DNA of 64,000 bases. Origin: Verrucomicrobiaceae bacterium UBA1938 (lineage in GTDB: Bacteria > Verrucomicrobiota > Verrucomicrobiia > Verrucomicrobiales > Verrucomicrobiaceae). The position numbers and the translations under genes are program-made. This document shows, one piece after another, positions 43,201-52,021 of this stretch (within the stretch, counting starts at the first letter, position 1; every line of letters begins with the position of its first letter). Location: contig DDFC01000009.1 in assembly GCA_002336895.1 (NCBI GenBank), forward strand, positions 138,035-202,034, given 5' to 3'. The notes below the pieces were generated by a model. That model had not been told where the DNA came from, ran no database searches, and saw nothing but the letters and a program-made list of their open reading frames with translations.

Positions 43201-45108
43201 AATGCAGCGCTGCCAGGCACGACGCGCTGGACGACGTATAGCATGGCCATCAGCGATGACGGCGCTTTCTTTGTCACCGCCGAAGCCATGGATGAGTCCG
43301 GCACACCTTACGCGCTGCTGGTGTCCACCGATGGCACACACTGGTCGCGCACGACGGTGAATGGGGGCAACACGACGGTGGGTGGTGCCAATGCTCTGGC
43401 CTTTGGTTTTGGCAGGTTTATCACAGTGGAAAACGGCGGTGTCACACGTGCCAGCGCGGCTTTTCATCCCACAAATACAGCTCCGGCCGTCTCGTTTCTC
43501 TCGCATCCATCCACAGGGATCGCACGGCAGCTGGTGGACTTCAGCGCCTCCGCGTCCGATGCCGAAAACGACACCCTCGTCTATGCCTGGGATCTGGGCA
43601 GCCAGCTGGCCATCCAGGACGGCGCAGAGACCACACCGGCCTTTGCCTTTGGCGGCAGCTACACGCTGACCCTTCGTGTGAGCGATGGCCGTGGAGGGCT
43701 CTCCACACTGACGCAGACGATCAACGTGTCTGATCCAGTGCGCAGCTTTACGCAGCGCAGCAGCGGCACGACGAACAGCCTGAACACGCTGGCAACCAAT
43801 GGATCCATCGTTGTGGCTGCAGGGGATGGCGGTGTCATCCGCACCTCCACGGACGGCATCACCTGGACGACACGGAGCGTCACTGAATTTGCAACAAACA
43901 TGTATTTCTACGGGGCGACGTGGGACGGCGCCAAATTCATTCTTGTTGGAGAGGATTACAATTTCAGCGTCTCTGCGTGGGTGGGCCTTGTGTACACCTC
44001 GGCGGATGGCATCACGTGGACGCAGCGCTATCGCGGCACCGCGAGCAGCAAGCAGCTTTATGGAGTGGCCAGCAGCGGCTCGCGCACGGTCGCAGTGGGG
44101 AACAACGGGGCGGTGCTCCTTTCCAACGACGGCATCAGCTGGAGCACAGGCACGGTGACGGGCATCACCTCACAGACGCTTGATGGCATCGCGTGGAATG
44201 GCAGCGTGTTTGCATTCACGGGATATGCCGGTTCCAATGGCGGCACAGTGGTCTTCACCTCCACCGATGGAAGCAGCTGGATCGACCGTTCGAACGGTGC
44301 TGGCGTGGCCAGCTGGCAGGACCTGCGAACGATTGCATGGCTGAACGACCGCTTTGTGGCCAGCGGCTGGTATTCCTCCCTGCGGAGCTCCACGGATGGT
44401 GCACAGACTTTCACCACCACGCGCTCGGTGCGCGAGGAGAACCCCGCCATGTCGTATGGAGACGGCGTTTACTTCACCGCCGGTGTGAACCTCGACTCCA
44501 GCAGCGCCGATGTGGACGTTCTCTCCCTCGATGGTACGAACTGGTATTCCTTCACAGCGCCGACCACGAGCGACCGCAATGCAGCGGTGTTTTTCAAGCA
44601 CACTTTCATCACAGCCGGGGCGGGCGGCAGCATCTGGCAAAGCGGAGACACCACGCCGGCGCAGACTTTTGCCAGCTGGCAGACAACCAATTTTCCTGGT
44701 GGCGGGGCAGCGTCGCTTTCCACTGCTGATGCAGATGCCGACGGCGTGGCCAATCTCATTGAATATGCCCTGGTACGCGATCCAAAGATCGCCGCAGGCA
44801 GCAACGGTGCCGCAGGAACGGGTTATGCTGTGGTGCTGAGCAGCCGTGCGTGGTTGCATCTGGACGTGCCGGAGCCCGCCGTGGGCGATGTGGTTTACAC
44901 GGTGCAGGGCAGCACATCGCCAGGCGGGACCTGGACTGACCTGGCCAAGAAGGCAGGCCCGGGAGCATGGACTTGGCAGGTGGGTGGCACATCACGAATC
45001 AATCTCGGCACGGCTTCCGGCGGACGCCTGCCGGTGGAGATCGGCATGCCGGACAGCGCCAGCGGCCAGCCGCGCTACTTTCTGCGCCTGCAGGTTTCCA
45101 AGCCCTGA
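40288..45108 (+). CDS. Giant secreted metalloprotease (gametolysin/M11-like) with PKD and propeller repeats
   Basis: A 1606-residue protein; I use the ATG at 40288 because the earlier start is a TTG. An N-terminal hydrophobic stretch (FLALLLPVVVLVLVLLMVV) anchors or exports it. The zincin site is H477-EWG-H481-NYGLG-H487, with a Met-turn DVMG at about 512-515, as in M11 gametolysins. A PKD-like domain at about 673-758 is followed by propeller-like repeats with the theme SxDGxTWT (761-1061), a second PKD (about 1066-1148), a second propeller (to about 1458), and a calcium-binding-like C-terminus (DADADGVANLIEYAL) of verrucomicrobial surface proteins. It likely degrades proteins or cell walls outside. 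Confidence 0.88.
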   Translation: MSMRSPHLSRSALRFLALLLPVVVLVLVLLMVVHQEAPEGGAPTSGTAPSEPPQALGFAASTTSPPADDEQPVAAFQTWLKQAPPALTAQERAQWTAQGVAAAQARRQRMARLIRENPQQAIAEGLSFAQWAALPEEVKPWVEKPFSAVASYEYYPVCTPPGTQRPAGTPDYVAAVTLGDGLRLEAFVYGQNLGLMSKKSLPVQGISLDGMAAIRDGALQRVDSSELGLFTPGQSVAGRSAATGAPVGAEAVHAVAGGKTYTFASTAELAAVTTQLARLDALPGKVAASSVLVLPDSTDPNGQIDLSAVQTFATEQASTWTETKKTLFLIRVNFTDNTAEPVTQAAAATEINGASSAMINAMSYGKTWVEGTVSANLYTMPKTAAYYSNSGNGLNSELIRDARNTFRNTKSGGDAAINIGPVDTTGNGDAGGLGSYDIVGVFFNSIGMVSGGVLYAGLAGGGNLWVQNANYTSLYTHEWGHNYGLGHASFWQTSDGSVTGSGSSVEYGDPFDVMGSGPAPQGHYHPQGKSKLNWLTSSQWTDATATGSGTYRIYREDSSATTGALRGLRVTKVAAAGSEEYYWIGYKPAFTSNAHLQRGAYLNWQQAGQTRCWLLDTTPTTSGDTSDAPVDLGRTYADATAGVYITPVAVGGSGADSYLDVTVNMGSFPGNAAPTAGSISGPSTVAARSSATFTISANDSNGDTLAYSWNAFDGTVNDNTSSHTHTWTVGGTYNLTVTVSDMKGGTINVSKTVTVTDPLDTWTQYSVGTTQDLQDIVWGKGRFVSAEYWGSVFESWDGTTWSAIGDPPNFDSQPRLAFGGNVFVMAGKIVNASAAQICWSSDGRIWNQASFPNGVPQVREVAYGGGQFLAVADSGVVLRSNDGKTWSLTTVGASPNFRHVAYDGSAWIAVAMNAAQSRPEVVWTSLDGSTWTQRSALGVDTFRVIGAGGVMYALGWYAGVMYSADHGITWQNAALPGTTRWTTYSMAISDDGAFFVTAEAMDESGTPYALLVSTDGTHWSRTTVNGGNTTVGGANALAFGFGRFITVENGGVTRASAAFHPTNTAPAVSFLSHPSTGIARQLVDFSASASDAENDTLVYAWDLGSQLAIQDGAETTPAFAFGGSYTLTLRVSDGRGGLSTLTQTINVSDPVRSFTQRSSGTTNSLNTLATNGSIVVAAGDGGVIRTSTDGITWTTRSVTEFATNMYFYGATWDGAKFILVGEDYNFSVSAWVGLVYTSADGITWTQRYRGTASSKQLYGVASSGSRTVAVGNNGAVLLSNDGISWSTGTVTGITSQTLDGIAWNGSVFAFTGYAGSNGGTVVFTSTDGSSWIDRSNGAGVASWQDLRTIAWLNDRFVASGWYSSLRSSTDGAQTFTTTRSVREENPAMSYGDGVYFTAGVNLDSSSADVDVLSLDGTNWYSFTAPTTSDRNAAVFFKHTFITAGAGGSIWQSGDTTPAQTFASWQTTNFPGGGAASLSTADADADGVANLIEYALVRDPKIAAGSNGAAGTGYAVVLSSRAWLHLDVPEPAVGDVVYTVQGSTSPGGTWTDLAKKAGPGAWTWQVGGTSRINLGTASGGRLPVEIGMPDSASGQPRYFLRLQVSKP

Positions 45109-45162
45109 AGTCGCACAGCTGATGCGGCCTCTAGACTCTGGGGCGCGTAATGGGCATGCGCC

Positions 45163-46704
45163 ATGCCATCCCGCCCCCGTCTCATCCTCGTGCTGGGAGA
45201 CCAGCTAGATCTGCAGTCAGCAGCTTTTGACGGCTGCGACCCGCAGCGGGATGTGGTGTGGATGGCGGAGGTGGCGGCGGAGTCCACCAAGGTGTGGAGC
45301 GTGAAGGTGCGCATCGCCATCTTCCTCGCGTCCATGCGGCACTTTCGTGAGGCGCTGCGGGAAAAAGGATGGCGGGTGGAATATCATGAACTCGGAAAGC
45401 ACGAGACGCTTGTGCAGGCGCTGCATGCGAGTGTGCGCGAGTTGCGCCCCTCACAATTGGTCATGGTACACGCTGGCGAATGGGGAGTGCAGCGGGATCT
45501 GGAAGCCGCCGCCGCAGAACTGGGCCTGCCGCTGGAGGTGCGGGAGGACCGCCATTTTCTATGCTCGCCTGCGGAGTTTGCACGCCACGCCAACGGCCGC
45601 AAACAACTGCGGATGGAGTTCTTTTATCGTGAGATGCGCCAGCGCACAGGCGTGCTGATGGAGAAGGACGGTCCCGCGGGCGGTCAGTGGAACTTTGACC
45701 ACGACAACCGCGGCACCTTTGGCAAAGAGGGGCCGGACCTGCTGCGCGTGCCGCCAAAACGGTTTCTGCCAGACAAAATCACGCGGGAGGTCATCGCACT
45801 CGTGGAGGAGCGTTTTGCCAAACATCCGGGTACGCTGAAGGATTTTGACTGGCCGGTCACGGCGCCGCAGAGCCTGGAGGCGCTGGAGGATTTCATCGTG
45901 CATCGACTGCGGGACTTTGGGCAGTACCAGGATGCCATGTGGATGAATGAGCCGTGGCTGTACCACTCGCGACTGAGCGCGGCGATGAATCTCAAAATGC
46001 TGGATCCACGTGTGGTGATTGCGGCTGCGGAAAAAGCGTGGCGCAGCGGCAAGGCACCACTGGCGGCAGTGGAGGGCTTCATCCGGCAGATCCTGGGCTG
46101 GCGGGAGTATGTGCGCGGCATCTACTGGCTGAAGATGCCAGACTATGTGCGGCTGAATGAAATGCAGGCGCATGAGAAGCTGCCGGGCTTTTACTGGACG
46201 GGAGAGACGGACATGAACTGCCTGCGCCAGGCCATAGGGCAGACACTGCGCTACGGCTATGCGCACCACATTCAGCGGCTGATGGTGACGGGCTTGTTTG
46301 CGCTGCTCTACGGAGTTGACCCATATCAGGTACATGAGTGGTATCTGGCGGTGTATGTGGACGCCGTGGAGTGGGTGGAGCTGCCGAACACGCTGGGCAT
46401 GAGCCAGTATGGCGATGGCGGCCTGATGGCCAGCAAGCCCTACGTGGCCAGCGGCAAGTACATCCAGCGCATGAGCAACTACTGCACCGGCTGCAAGTAT
46501 GACCCTGCCCAGTCCACCGGGCCGAAAGCGTGCCCCTTTAACACGCTCTACTGGGACTACCTGCTGCAGCATGAGCCCCGACTGAAGAAAAACCAGCGCA
46601 TGAGCATGCAGCTGAAAAATCTGGCGCGACTGAGCCCAGAGCAGAGAGGCGAGATCCAGCAGCAGGCGCAGCAGGTGCGTGCGAAATGCGGAAAGGAGGG
46701 CTGA
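45163..46704 (+). CDS. phrB: FeS-type (6-4) photolyase / CryB family
   Basis: A 513-residue prokaryotic (6-4) photolyase. The N-terminal Rossmann part starts PRLILVLGDQLD. The 4Fe-4S ligands are Cys353, Cys441, Cys444 and Cys457 (NYCTGCKYDP and ACPFNTLYW), and the catalytic His pair is in GYAHHIQRLMV (367-368). This is the Agrobacterium PhrB architecture, repairing UV (6-4) photoproducts with FAD and a lumazine antenna. It is read toward the DUF1501 gene, and the four genes from 51197 on (TspO, DUF3253, SRPBCC, SDR) resemble its usual light-stress company. Confidence 0.95.
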   Translation: MPSRPRLILVLGDQLDLQSAAFDGCDPQRDVVWMAEVAAESTKVWSVKVRIAIFLASMRHFREALREKGWRVEYHELGKHETLVQALHASVRELRPSQLVMVHAGEWGVQRDLEAAAAELGLPLEVREDRHFLCSPAEFARHANGRKQLRMEFFYREMRQRTGVLMEKDGPAGGQWNFDHDNRGTFGKEGPDLLRVPPKRFLPDKITREVIALVEERFAKHPGTLKDFDWPVTAPQSLEALEDFIVHRLRDFGQYQDAMWMNEPWLYHSRLSAAMNLKMLDPRVVIAAAEKAWRSGKAPLAAVEGFIRQILGWREYVRGIYWLKMPDYVRLNEMQAHEKLPGFYWTGETDMNCLRQAIGQTLRYGYAHHIQRLMVTGLFALLYGVDPYQVHEWYLAVYVDAVEWVELPNTLGMSQYGDGGLMASKPYVASGKYIQRMSNYCTGCKYDPAQSTGPKACPFNTLYWDYLLQHEPRLKKNQRMSMQLKNLARLSPEQRGEIQQQAQQVRAKCGKEG

Positions 46705-46736
46705 TGTGCGGAACTGCTGGATCGAGGAAAATCTGG

Positions 46737-48161
46737 CTAGGCCAGAATGCCCTTCACCACCTTGGTGGGCTCCACGCCGGTGAGACGGAAATCGAGGCCC
46801 TGGGCGCGGAAGGTGAAGCGCTCGTGATCGATGCCGAGCAGGTGCATCACGGTAGCGTGCAGGTCGCGGACATGGACGGGGTTTTCGGCCACGTTGTAGC
46901 TGAAGTCATCCGTGGCGCCGTAGGTGATGCCGGGCTTGATGCCGCCGCCGGCCATCCACATGGTGAAGCAGCGCGGATGGTGATCGCGTCCAGCCTCGGG
47001 GCTGTCCCATTTACCCTGGCCCGCGACGCCACGGCCGAATTCGCCGCCCCAGAGTACGAGGGTGTCATCGAGAAGGCCGCGCTGCTTGAGGTCTTTGATG
47101 AGTGCCGCGCTGGGCTGGTCGGTGTCGCGGCAGCGGGCGGTGCACCAGCTCGGGAGTCGGCTGTGGTGGTCCCAGTCGGGATGGAAAAGCTGGATGAAGC
47201 GCACACCACGTTCGGCCAGACGGCGCGCGAGGATGCAGTTGGCCGCATAACTACCGGCGCGGCGTGAGTCGGGGCCGTACATGTCAAAGACGTGATCGGG
47301 TTCGTCGCTCAGATCCGTCAGCTCCGGCACGCTGCTCTGCATGCGGTAGGCCATCTCATACTGGCGGATGCGCGTGGTGATCTCAGGATCGTGAGTTTTT
47401 TCAAAGCGCATCTGGTTCAGCTCCGCGAGACCGTCCAGCATGCCACGGCGCAGATGGCGGGGCAGGCCCTCAGGGTCGGTGAGATACAAGACGGGGTCTT
47501 TGGAGTTGCGCAGCTTCACGCCCTGATAACGCGAGGGGAGGAAACCGCTGCCCCAGTAATGATCGTAGAGAGGCTGGTCGCTGGGGCGCTGCATCTTGGA
47601 GATGAGCACGAGGTAATCCGGCAGATTGCGGTTCAGGCTGCCAAGGCCGTAGCTGATCCATGAGCCCATGCTGGGGCGGCCAGGGAGCTGATGACCGGTG
47701 AGAAACTGCGTCATGGCCGGCGCGTGGTTGATCTGGTCTGTCGTCATCGACTTGATGAAGCAGAGATCGTCCGCCACGCCTTGAAGATGCGGGAGCCATT
47801 CGCTGATGGTGGCACCGCTTTTGCCACAGCGGCTGAACTGGGTGAGCCCCGGCAGGATGAGCTGCTTCTGGTTCGCCGTCATGGTGGTGAGGCGCTGGCC
47901 TTGCCGCACCGATTCCGGCAGCTCCGTTCCCGCCAGGCGCATAAGCCCGGGCTTATGATCATACAGCTCCAGCTGCGAAGGACCGCCTGAATGCGTGAGG
48001 AAAATGACGCGCTTGGCCTTGGGTGCGAAATGCGGCAGCGAGGGAAGCCCGGGCACCTCCGGCTGCTCTGCGAGCGAGTGCAGTGCCATGGCACCGACGG
48101 AGACGCCGGTGCACTGGCCGAGGAAATAGCGCCGGGTGGTGTTGAGGGAGGATTCACTCAT
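46737..48161 (-). CDS. DUF1501 protein
   Basis: A 474-residue member of the DUF1501 family, an alkaline-phosphatase-superfamily fold common in PVC bacteria. It starts NTTRRYFLGQCTGVSVGAMAL, a Tat-like signal. Typical segments are KRVIFLTHSGGPSQLELYDHKPG, TQFLTGHQLPGRPSMGSWISYGLGS, LPDYLVL and LWGGEFGRG, with late His residues in GRDHHPRCFTMWMAGGGIKPG. The function is not established; DUF1501 genes regularly pair with DUF1553/DUF1549 genes. Its ATG overlaps the stop of that upstream gene by 8 nt (ATGAGTGA). Confidence 0.93.
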   Translation of the reverse strand: MSESSLNTTRRYFLGQCTGVSVGAMALHSLAEQPEVPGLPSLPHFAPKAKRVIFLTHSGGPSQLELYDHKPGLMRLAGTELPESVRQGQRLTTMTANQKQLILPGLTQFSRCGKSGATISEWLPHLQGVADDLCFIKSMTTDQINHAPAMTQFLTGHQLPGRPSMGSWISYGLGSLNRNLPDYLVLISKMQRPSDQPLYDHYWGSGFLPSRYQGVKLRNSKDPVLYLTDPEGLPRHLRRGMLDGLAELNQMRFEKTHDPEITTRIRQYEMAYRMQSSVPELTDLSDEPDHVFDMYGPDSRRAGSYAANCILARRLAERGVRFIQLFHPDWDHHSRLPSWCTARCRDTDQPSAALIKDLKQRGLLDDTLVLWGGEFGRGVAGQGKWDSPEAGRDHHPRCFTMWMAGGGIKPGITYGATDDFSYNVAENPVHVRDLHATVMHLLGIDHERFTFRAQGLDFRLTGVEPTKVVKGILA

Positions 48162-51060
48162 GGGTGATGGCTTCGTCGAGGTTGAGCACCAGGCTGGCCA
48201 CGAGCGTGTGCGCGGCGAGTTCGGGCGTGGTTTGCAGCTTGCGGGCGTCTTCGGGATGGACGCGGTAGTGGGCCAGGGCGCTGTCGAGCTCGCGCTGGAG
48301 CACGGCCAGCTCTTTGGCGGTAGGCAGGCGGGTGAGGACGGACCGGTAGAGAAGCGGCAGGCGGTCTTCCGTCTTGGCGGCCAGCATGCGCTTGGCCAGT
48401 GCGCGGGAGGCTTCCATCATGGTCTCGTCATTGAGCAGGGTGAGTGCCTGCAGCGGTGTGTTGGTACGCGTCATGGCCACCTCGCACACGCGGCGCTGGG
48501 CGCTGTCGAAGAGGAAGGTGGGGGCGATGCTGCGGCGCCAGAAGGCATACAGCGTGCGGCGGTGCTGGGCCGCGCCCTGGCTGGGCTCGTAGGTGAAGCG
48601 GCCCATGAAGATCTCCTCCCACACGCCGTCCGGCTGGTGGGGGCGCACAGGCGGGCCGCCCAGTGCCGGATTGAGCAGCCCTGCTGAAGTCAGCGCGGCA
48701 TCGCGGATCATCCAGGCAGGCAGGCGGAAGCGCGGGCCGCGTGAGAGCAGGAGGTTCTGCGGATCGGCGGCGTCTGTTCGGTTGGAGGACTGCTGATAGG
48801 TCGCGCTGGTAACAATGAGCTTGATCAGCTTCTTCACGTCCCAGCCGTTTTCCATGAAGTCCACGGCCAGCCAGTCGAGCAGTTCAGGGTGGGTGGGGCG
48901 CTGGCCTTGCAGACCAAAGTCATCCGGTGTGCGCACAAGTCCAGCCCCAAAGAACATCTGCCAGATGTGGTTCACAAACACACGGGCGGTCAGCGGATTG
49001 TCTTTGGAGGTGATCCATTTGGCGAGGCCGATACGATCCCGCGCCAGACCTGCGGGCCATGGAGCGATGGCGGCAGGGACATCGCGCTGCACTACATCAC
49101 CCTTTTTATCCCAGACACCGCGCACCAGCACATTCGTCACGCGCGGCTCTTTGCGCTCGGTCAGCACCATGACATTCAGCTTGCCGGCGGCGGCCTGCAC
49201 TTCCTTGAGCTGCGCGTTGGCGCGATCCAGCGATGCCTTGGCGAGTTGGTAGGGAGTGTAGTCTTCCAGAAACTGTGCAAGCAGGCGCTCGCGCTCGACT
49301 TTGCCGGTGGCGAGCTGTTCGAGTGGTGTGGGACCGAGTTCGCGCACGGCGGGGCCGGGCTGGTCGGTGGCGGAAACGCGGAAGCTGGCAATGTTCGCAT
49401 CGCCATTGGTGGAGCGTTGGCGGAGTTCGAAAATCAGCTCCTCATCGCTTTCGAGTTCGAGCGGTTCGGCGAGGGCATAGAGTGCGGTGTGCGGCTGGTC
49501 TTTGGGAAAGCCCTTGGTGGTCCAGCCATTGCGCGGGTCGTCATCCAGCGTGCCTTTCACATCGCCATACTCGCGGGCCTTGCCTTCGACTTTGGTGTCG
49601 GCCACGGCGCTTTTAACGAGGATGTCGCGGATTTGGGAGCTGCCTTTGCGGCGCACCTGCACCTTAATGTCGGTGAGGATGAATTCGCCGTCCTTGCCGC
49701 GCGAGAGCACGCCGTTTTGCGGCAGCACTTCGAGCTTCAGGCCGGTGAGACGCGGCAGCTTGAGGACGGAGATGAGGCGGTAGTCGTCTTGTTTGGGATT
49801 TGGCCCGCTGGCAGAGACGATGCCGTCTTTCGCTTGAGCCAGCCTGGAGCCTTCCTGGGACTCCACCGCCCCGTGAATGACATGCCATGCCTTGAAGCCG
49901 CCCTTCACTTCTTTCTGACGCTCGGTCAGCCATTGGGAGAAGGGCTTCTCCGCATCCGCCTTGGCTTTGGCTTCGACGGGCTTGCGGGCATCCACGAGCT
50001 TCTGGGACTCCTCCACAGCGCGCTTGGCATACGGTGACTGATAACTGAAATACGGCTGTGCCTTGGTGCCTGCGGAGCCGTCTTCGTCGATGCTGTTGAA
50101 GAAGGCGTTGAGGCTGTAGTAGTCGTGCTGGGAGATGGGGTCAAACTTGTGCGAGTGGCACTGCGTGCAGCCGAGCGTGAGACCGAGCCAGACGGTGCCG
50201 GTGGTGTTCACGCGGTCGATCACATAGTCGATGCGGGACTCCTCCTTGTCACGGCCGCCTTCGCCGTTGGTCATGTGATTGCGGTGGAAGCAGGTGGCCA
50301 GCTTTTGCTCAGGCGTGGCATTGGGCAGCAGATCACCCGCGAACTGTTCCAGCGTGAACTGATCGAAGCGCTTGTTCGCGTTGAACGACTCCACCACGTA
50401 GTCGCGCCAGGGCCAGTTGGTGCGCGAGGCGTCGGACTGAAAGCCATCCGTGTCCGAGTAGCGCGCCGCATCCAGCCACCACATGGCCATGCGCTCGCCA
50501 AAATGCGGGGAGGCTAGCAGGCTGTCGGCTAGATGCTCGATGCTGGATTCTAGATGCTGGATATCGGAAGCCGGAGGCAGACCGGTGAGATCGAAGGAGA
50601 GGCGGCGGCGCAGGGTGTGCTCAGGCGCTTTGGGGGAAAGCGTGCGGCCTTCTTTGGCGAGGCGGGCTTTGACGAAGAAGTCCACGGGATGGCCTTCGAC
50701 CTTCGCCTTCACCGGCTTTTCAAGGGACCAGTGCCTGCCCCACTTGGCACCTTCGGCGATCCAGCGTTTCAGCATGGCCACTTGCTCGGGTTTGAGTGCG
50801 GGCTTGTGAGACTTCGGCGGCGGCATGATCTCTTCGGGGTCGGTGCTGACGATGCGCGCCATGAAGTCGCCGGACTTCAGCACCTCGCGGGCGCCTTCCG
50901 CCGTGTCCAGCCGCAGGTCGGCCTTGCGATGGCCCGCGTCCTGGCCGTGGCAGGAGAGGCAGTTGTCTGAGAGAAGCGGCAGCACCTCGCGGCTGAAGCT
51001 CACTGGATCCGCGTGGGCGGAAAGCGAGAGGACGAGGAGTGGCAGCAGGTGTTTCGACAT
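48154..51060 (-). CDS. PSCyt1 - DUF1549 - DUF1553 protein
   Basis: A 968-residue protein starting at the ATG at 51058-51060 (MSKHLLPLLVLSLSAHADP, a Sec signal); an alternative ATG is four codons upstream. The planctomycete cytochrome C domain has C34-L-S-C-H and later IMPPPKSHKPALK. DUF1549 begins near VDFFVKARL and contains a second CxxCH (298-302, GCTQCHSHKFDPIS). DUF1553 has RVFVNHIWQMFFGAGLVRTPDDFGLQG. It is exported and probably carries two hemes, so it acts in electron transfer or carbohydrate oxidation; the exact reaction is unknown. A tandem 7-nt repeat lies inside the coding region (50527-50561). Confidence 0.93.
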   Translation of the reverse strand: MSKHLLPLLVLSLSAHADPVSFSREVLPLLSDNCLSCHGQDAGHRKADLRLDTAEGAREVLKSGDFMARIVSTDPEEIMPPPKSHKPALKPEQVAMLKRWIAEGAKWGRHWSLEKPVKAKVEGHPVDFFVKARLAKEGRTLSPKAPEHTLRRRLSFDLTGLPPASDIQHLESSIEHLADSLLASPHFGERMAMWWLDAARYSDTDGFQSDASRTNWPWRDYVVESFNANKRFDQFTLEQFAGDLLPNATPEQKLATCFHRNHMTNGEGGRDKEESRIDYVIDRVNTTGTVWLGLTLGCTQCHSHKFDPISQHDYYSLNAFFNSIDEDGSAGTKAQPYFSYQSPYAKRAVEESQKLVDARKPVEAKAKADAEKPFSQWLTERQKEVKGGFKAWHVIHGAVESQEGSRLAQAKDGIVSASGPNPKQDDYRLISVLKLPRLTGLKLEVLPQNGVLSRGKDGEFILTDIKVQVRRKGSSQIRDILVKSAVADTKVEGKAREYGDVKGTLDDDPRNGWTTKGFPKDQPHTALYALAEPLELESDEELIFELRQRSTNGDANIASFRVSATDQPGPAVRELGPTPLEQLATGKVERERLLAQFLEDYTPYQLAKASLDRANAQLKEVQAAAGKLNVMVLTERKEPRVTNVLVRGVWDKKGDVVQRDVPAAIAPWPAGLARDRIGLAKWITSKDNPLTARVFVNHIWQMFFGAGLVRTPDDFGLQGQRPTHPELLDWLAVDFMENGWDVKKLIKLIVTSATYQQSSNRTDAADPQNLLLSRGPRFRLPAWMIRDAALTSAGLLNPALGGPPVRPHQPDGVWEEIFMGRFTYEPSQGAAQHRRTLYAFWRRSIAPTFLFDSAQRRVCEVAMTRTNTPLQALTLLNDETMMEASRALAKRMLAAKTEDRLPLLYRSVLTRLPTAKELAVLQRELDSALAHYRVHPEDARKLQTTPELAAHTLVASLVLNLDEAITHE
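50527..50561. repeat. Five tandem 7-nt repeats inside the DUF1549 gene
   Basis: GCTAGAT, GCTCGAT, GCTGGAT, TCTAGAT, GCTGGAT lie directly in tandem (consensus GCTnGAT). They encode IQHLESSIEHLA (minus strand), where DUF1549 proteins normally have an Ala/Leu/Asp/Pro-rich linker. 35 nt is not a multiple of 3, so the flanks must compensate. Confidence 0.75.
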
Positions 51061-51196
51061 GAGACGCAACATGCTGAAACCAACGCGCTTGAACATGCAG
51101 GGTGCATGCATTGGCTTTGGACAATCCTGAGATTTTTGCGCACAGCCGCACTCAGGGCTGCGGTGAGAGACGTATCTGGCAGCAGCCAACCCACTC

Positions 51197-51676
51197 ATGA
51201 GCAAGCCTCTCTCCAAACTGCAATCCGGCCTCGCGCTGGCCGGATTCATCGTCATCACCTTCTGTGCTCCATTGCTGAGTGTGGGTGTGGGCTCCATGCC
51301 GGGTGCGTGGTACGCGGCGCTGAACAAACCCACATGGAATCCGCCACCATGGGTGTTCGGTCCCACGTGGACGCTGCTTTACACGCTGATGGCGGTGGCG
51401 GCGTGGCTGGTGTGGAAGCGCGCGGGCTTTTCAAAACCCCATGTTTTTTACTTTGTACAACTGGCGCTGAATGCAGCATGGACACCGATTTTCTTCGGCC
51501 TCCATTGGCTGGGAGTCTCGGTGGCGGTGATCGTTGCGCTCTGGCTCATGATTGCGGTCACGCTGGTTTCATTCCATCGCGTGCGCAATCCCGCAGGCTG
51601 GCTGCTGGTGCCGTACCTGATGTGGGTGTCGTTTGCGGCGGTGCTGAACGTCACGATCTGGCGGCTGAACGGTTGA
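51197..51676 (+). CDS. tspO: TspO/MBR family protein
   Basis: A 159-residue membrane protein with five helices. The signature AGAWYAALNKPTWNPPPWVFGPTWTLLYTLMAVAAW is present as W-x5-KPxWxPPxWxFGPxWxxLY. TspO binds tetrapyrroles and porphyrins and affects stress and photosynthesis-gene expression in other bacteria. It is divergent from the DUF1549 gene (136 nt) and followed at 6 nt by the DUF3253 gene, so these two are co-transcribed. Confidence 0.93.
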   Translation: MSKPLSKLQSGLALAGFIVITFCAPLLSVGVGSMPGAWYAALNKPTWNPPPWVFGPTWTLLYTLMAVAAWLVWKRAGFSKPHVFYFVQLALNAAWTPIFFGLHWLGVSVAVIVALWLMIAVTLVSFHRVRNPAGWLLVPYLMWVSFAAVLNVTIWRLNG

Positions 51677-51682
51677 GAGTCC

Positions 51683-51970
51683 ATGATGAAACCTGCACAA
51701 GCATGCTCAAAGCCTGCGGTGGTGGATGCGGCGGCCATTCGTGCATGCTTGCTACGTCTGGCAGCAGGCCGGAGCGAGGGAGCCACCTACTGCCCCTCCG
51801 AGGCGGCGCGGCAGCTCAGCAAGGACTGGCGCCCGCTGATGCAGCCGGTGCGGGAGGTGGCGGCAGTGCTGGTGGATGAAGGCCTCCTGGTCTGCACGCA
51901 GAAGGGTGTGCCCTCTGATCCACTGGCTGCGCGTGGACCGATCCGGCTGGCGAGACCGGCGCAGGACTAG
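51683..51970 (+). CDS. DUF3253 protein
   Basis: A 95-residue winged-helix-like cytoplasmic protein. It begins MMKPAQACSKPAVVDAAAIRACLLRLA and has the family pattern YCPSEAARQLSKDWRPLMQPVREVAAVLVDEGLLVCTQKG. DUF3253 genes often accompany photolyase and stress genes; the function is unknown. It starts 6 nt after tspO and ends 51 nt before the SRPBCC gene. Confidence 0.8.
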   Translation: MMKPAQACSKPAVVDAAAIRACLLRLAAGRSEGATYCPSEAARQLSKDWRPLMQPVREVAAVLVDEGLLVCTQKGVPSDPLAARGPIRLARPAQD

Positions 51971-52021
51971 CGTGCTGCTTGTGGAATCTACCTGGCAGCC
52001 ACGCGCGTAACCCGCTCCTGC

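Noticed and set aside
51061..51366. N-terminal extension of the PSCyt1/DUF1549 gene
   Set aside because: It crosses the divergent promoter region and tspO; the signal peptide begins at 51060.
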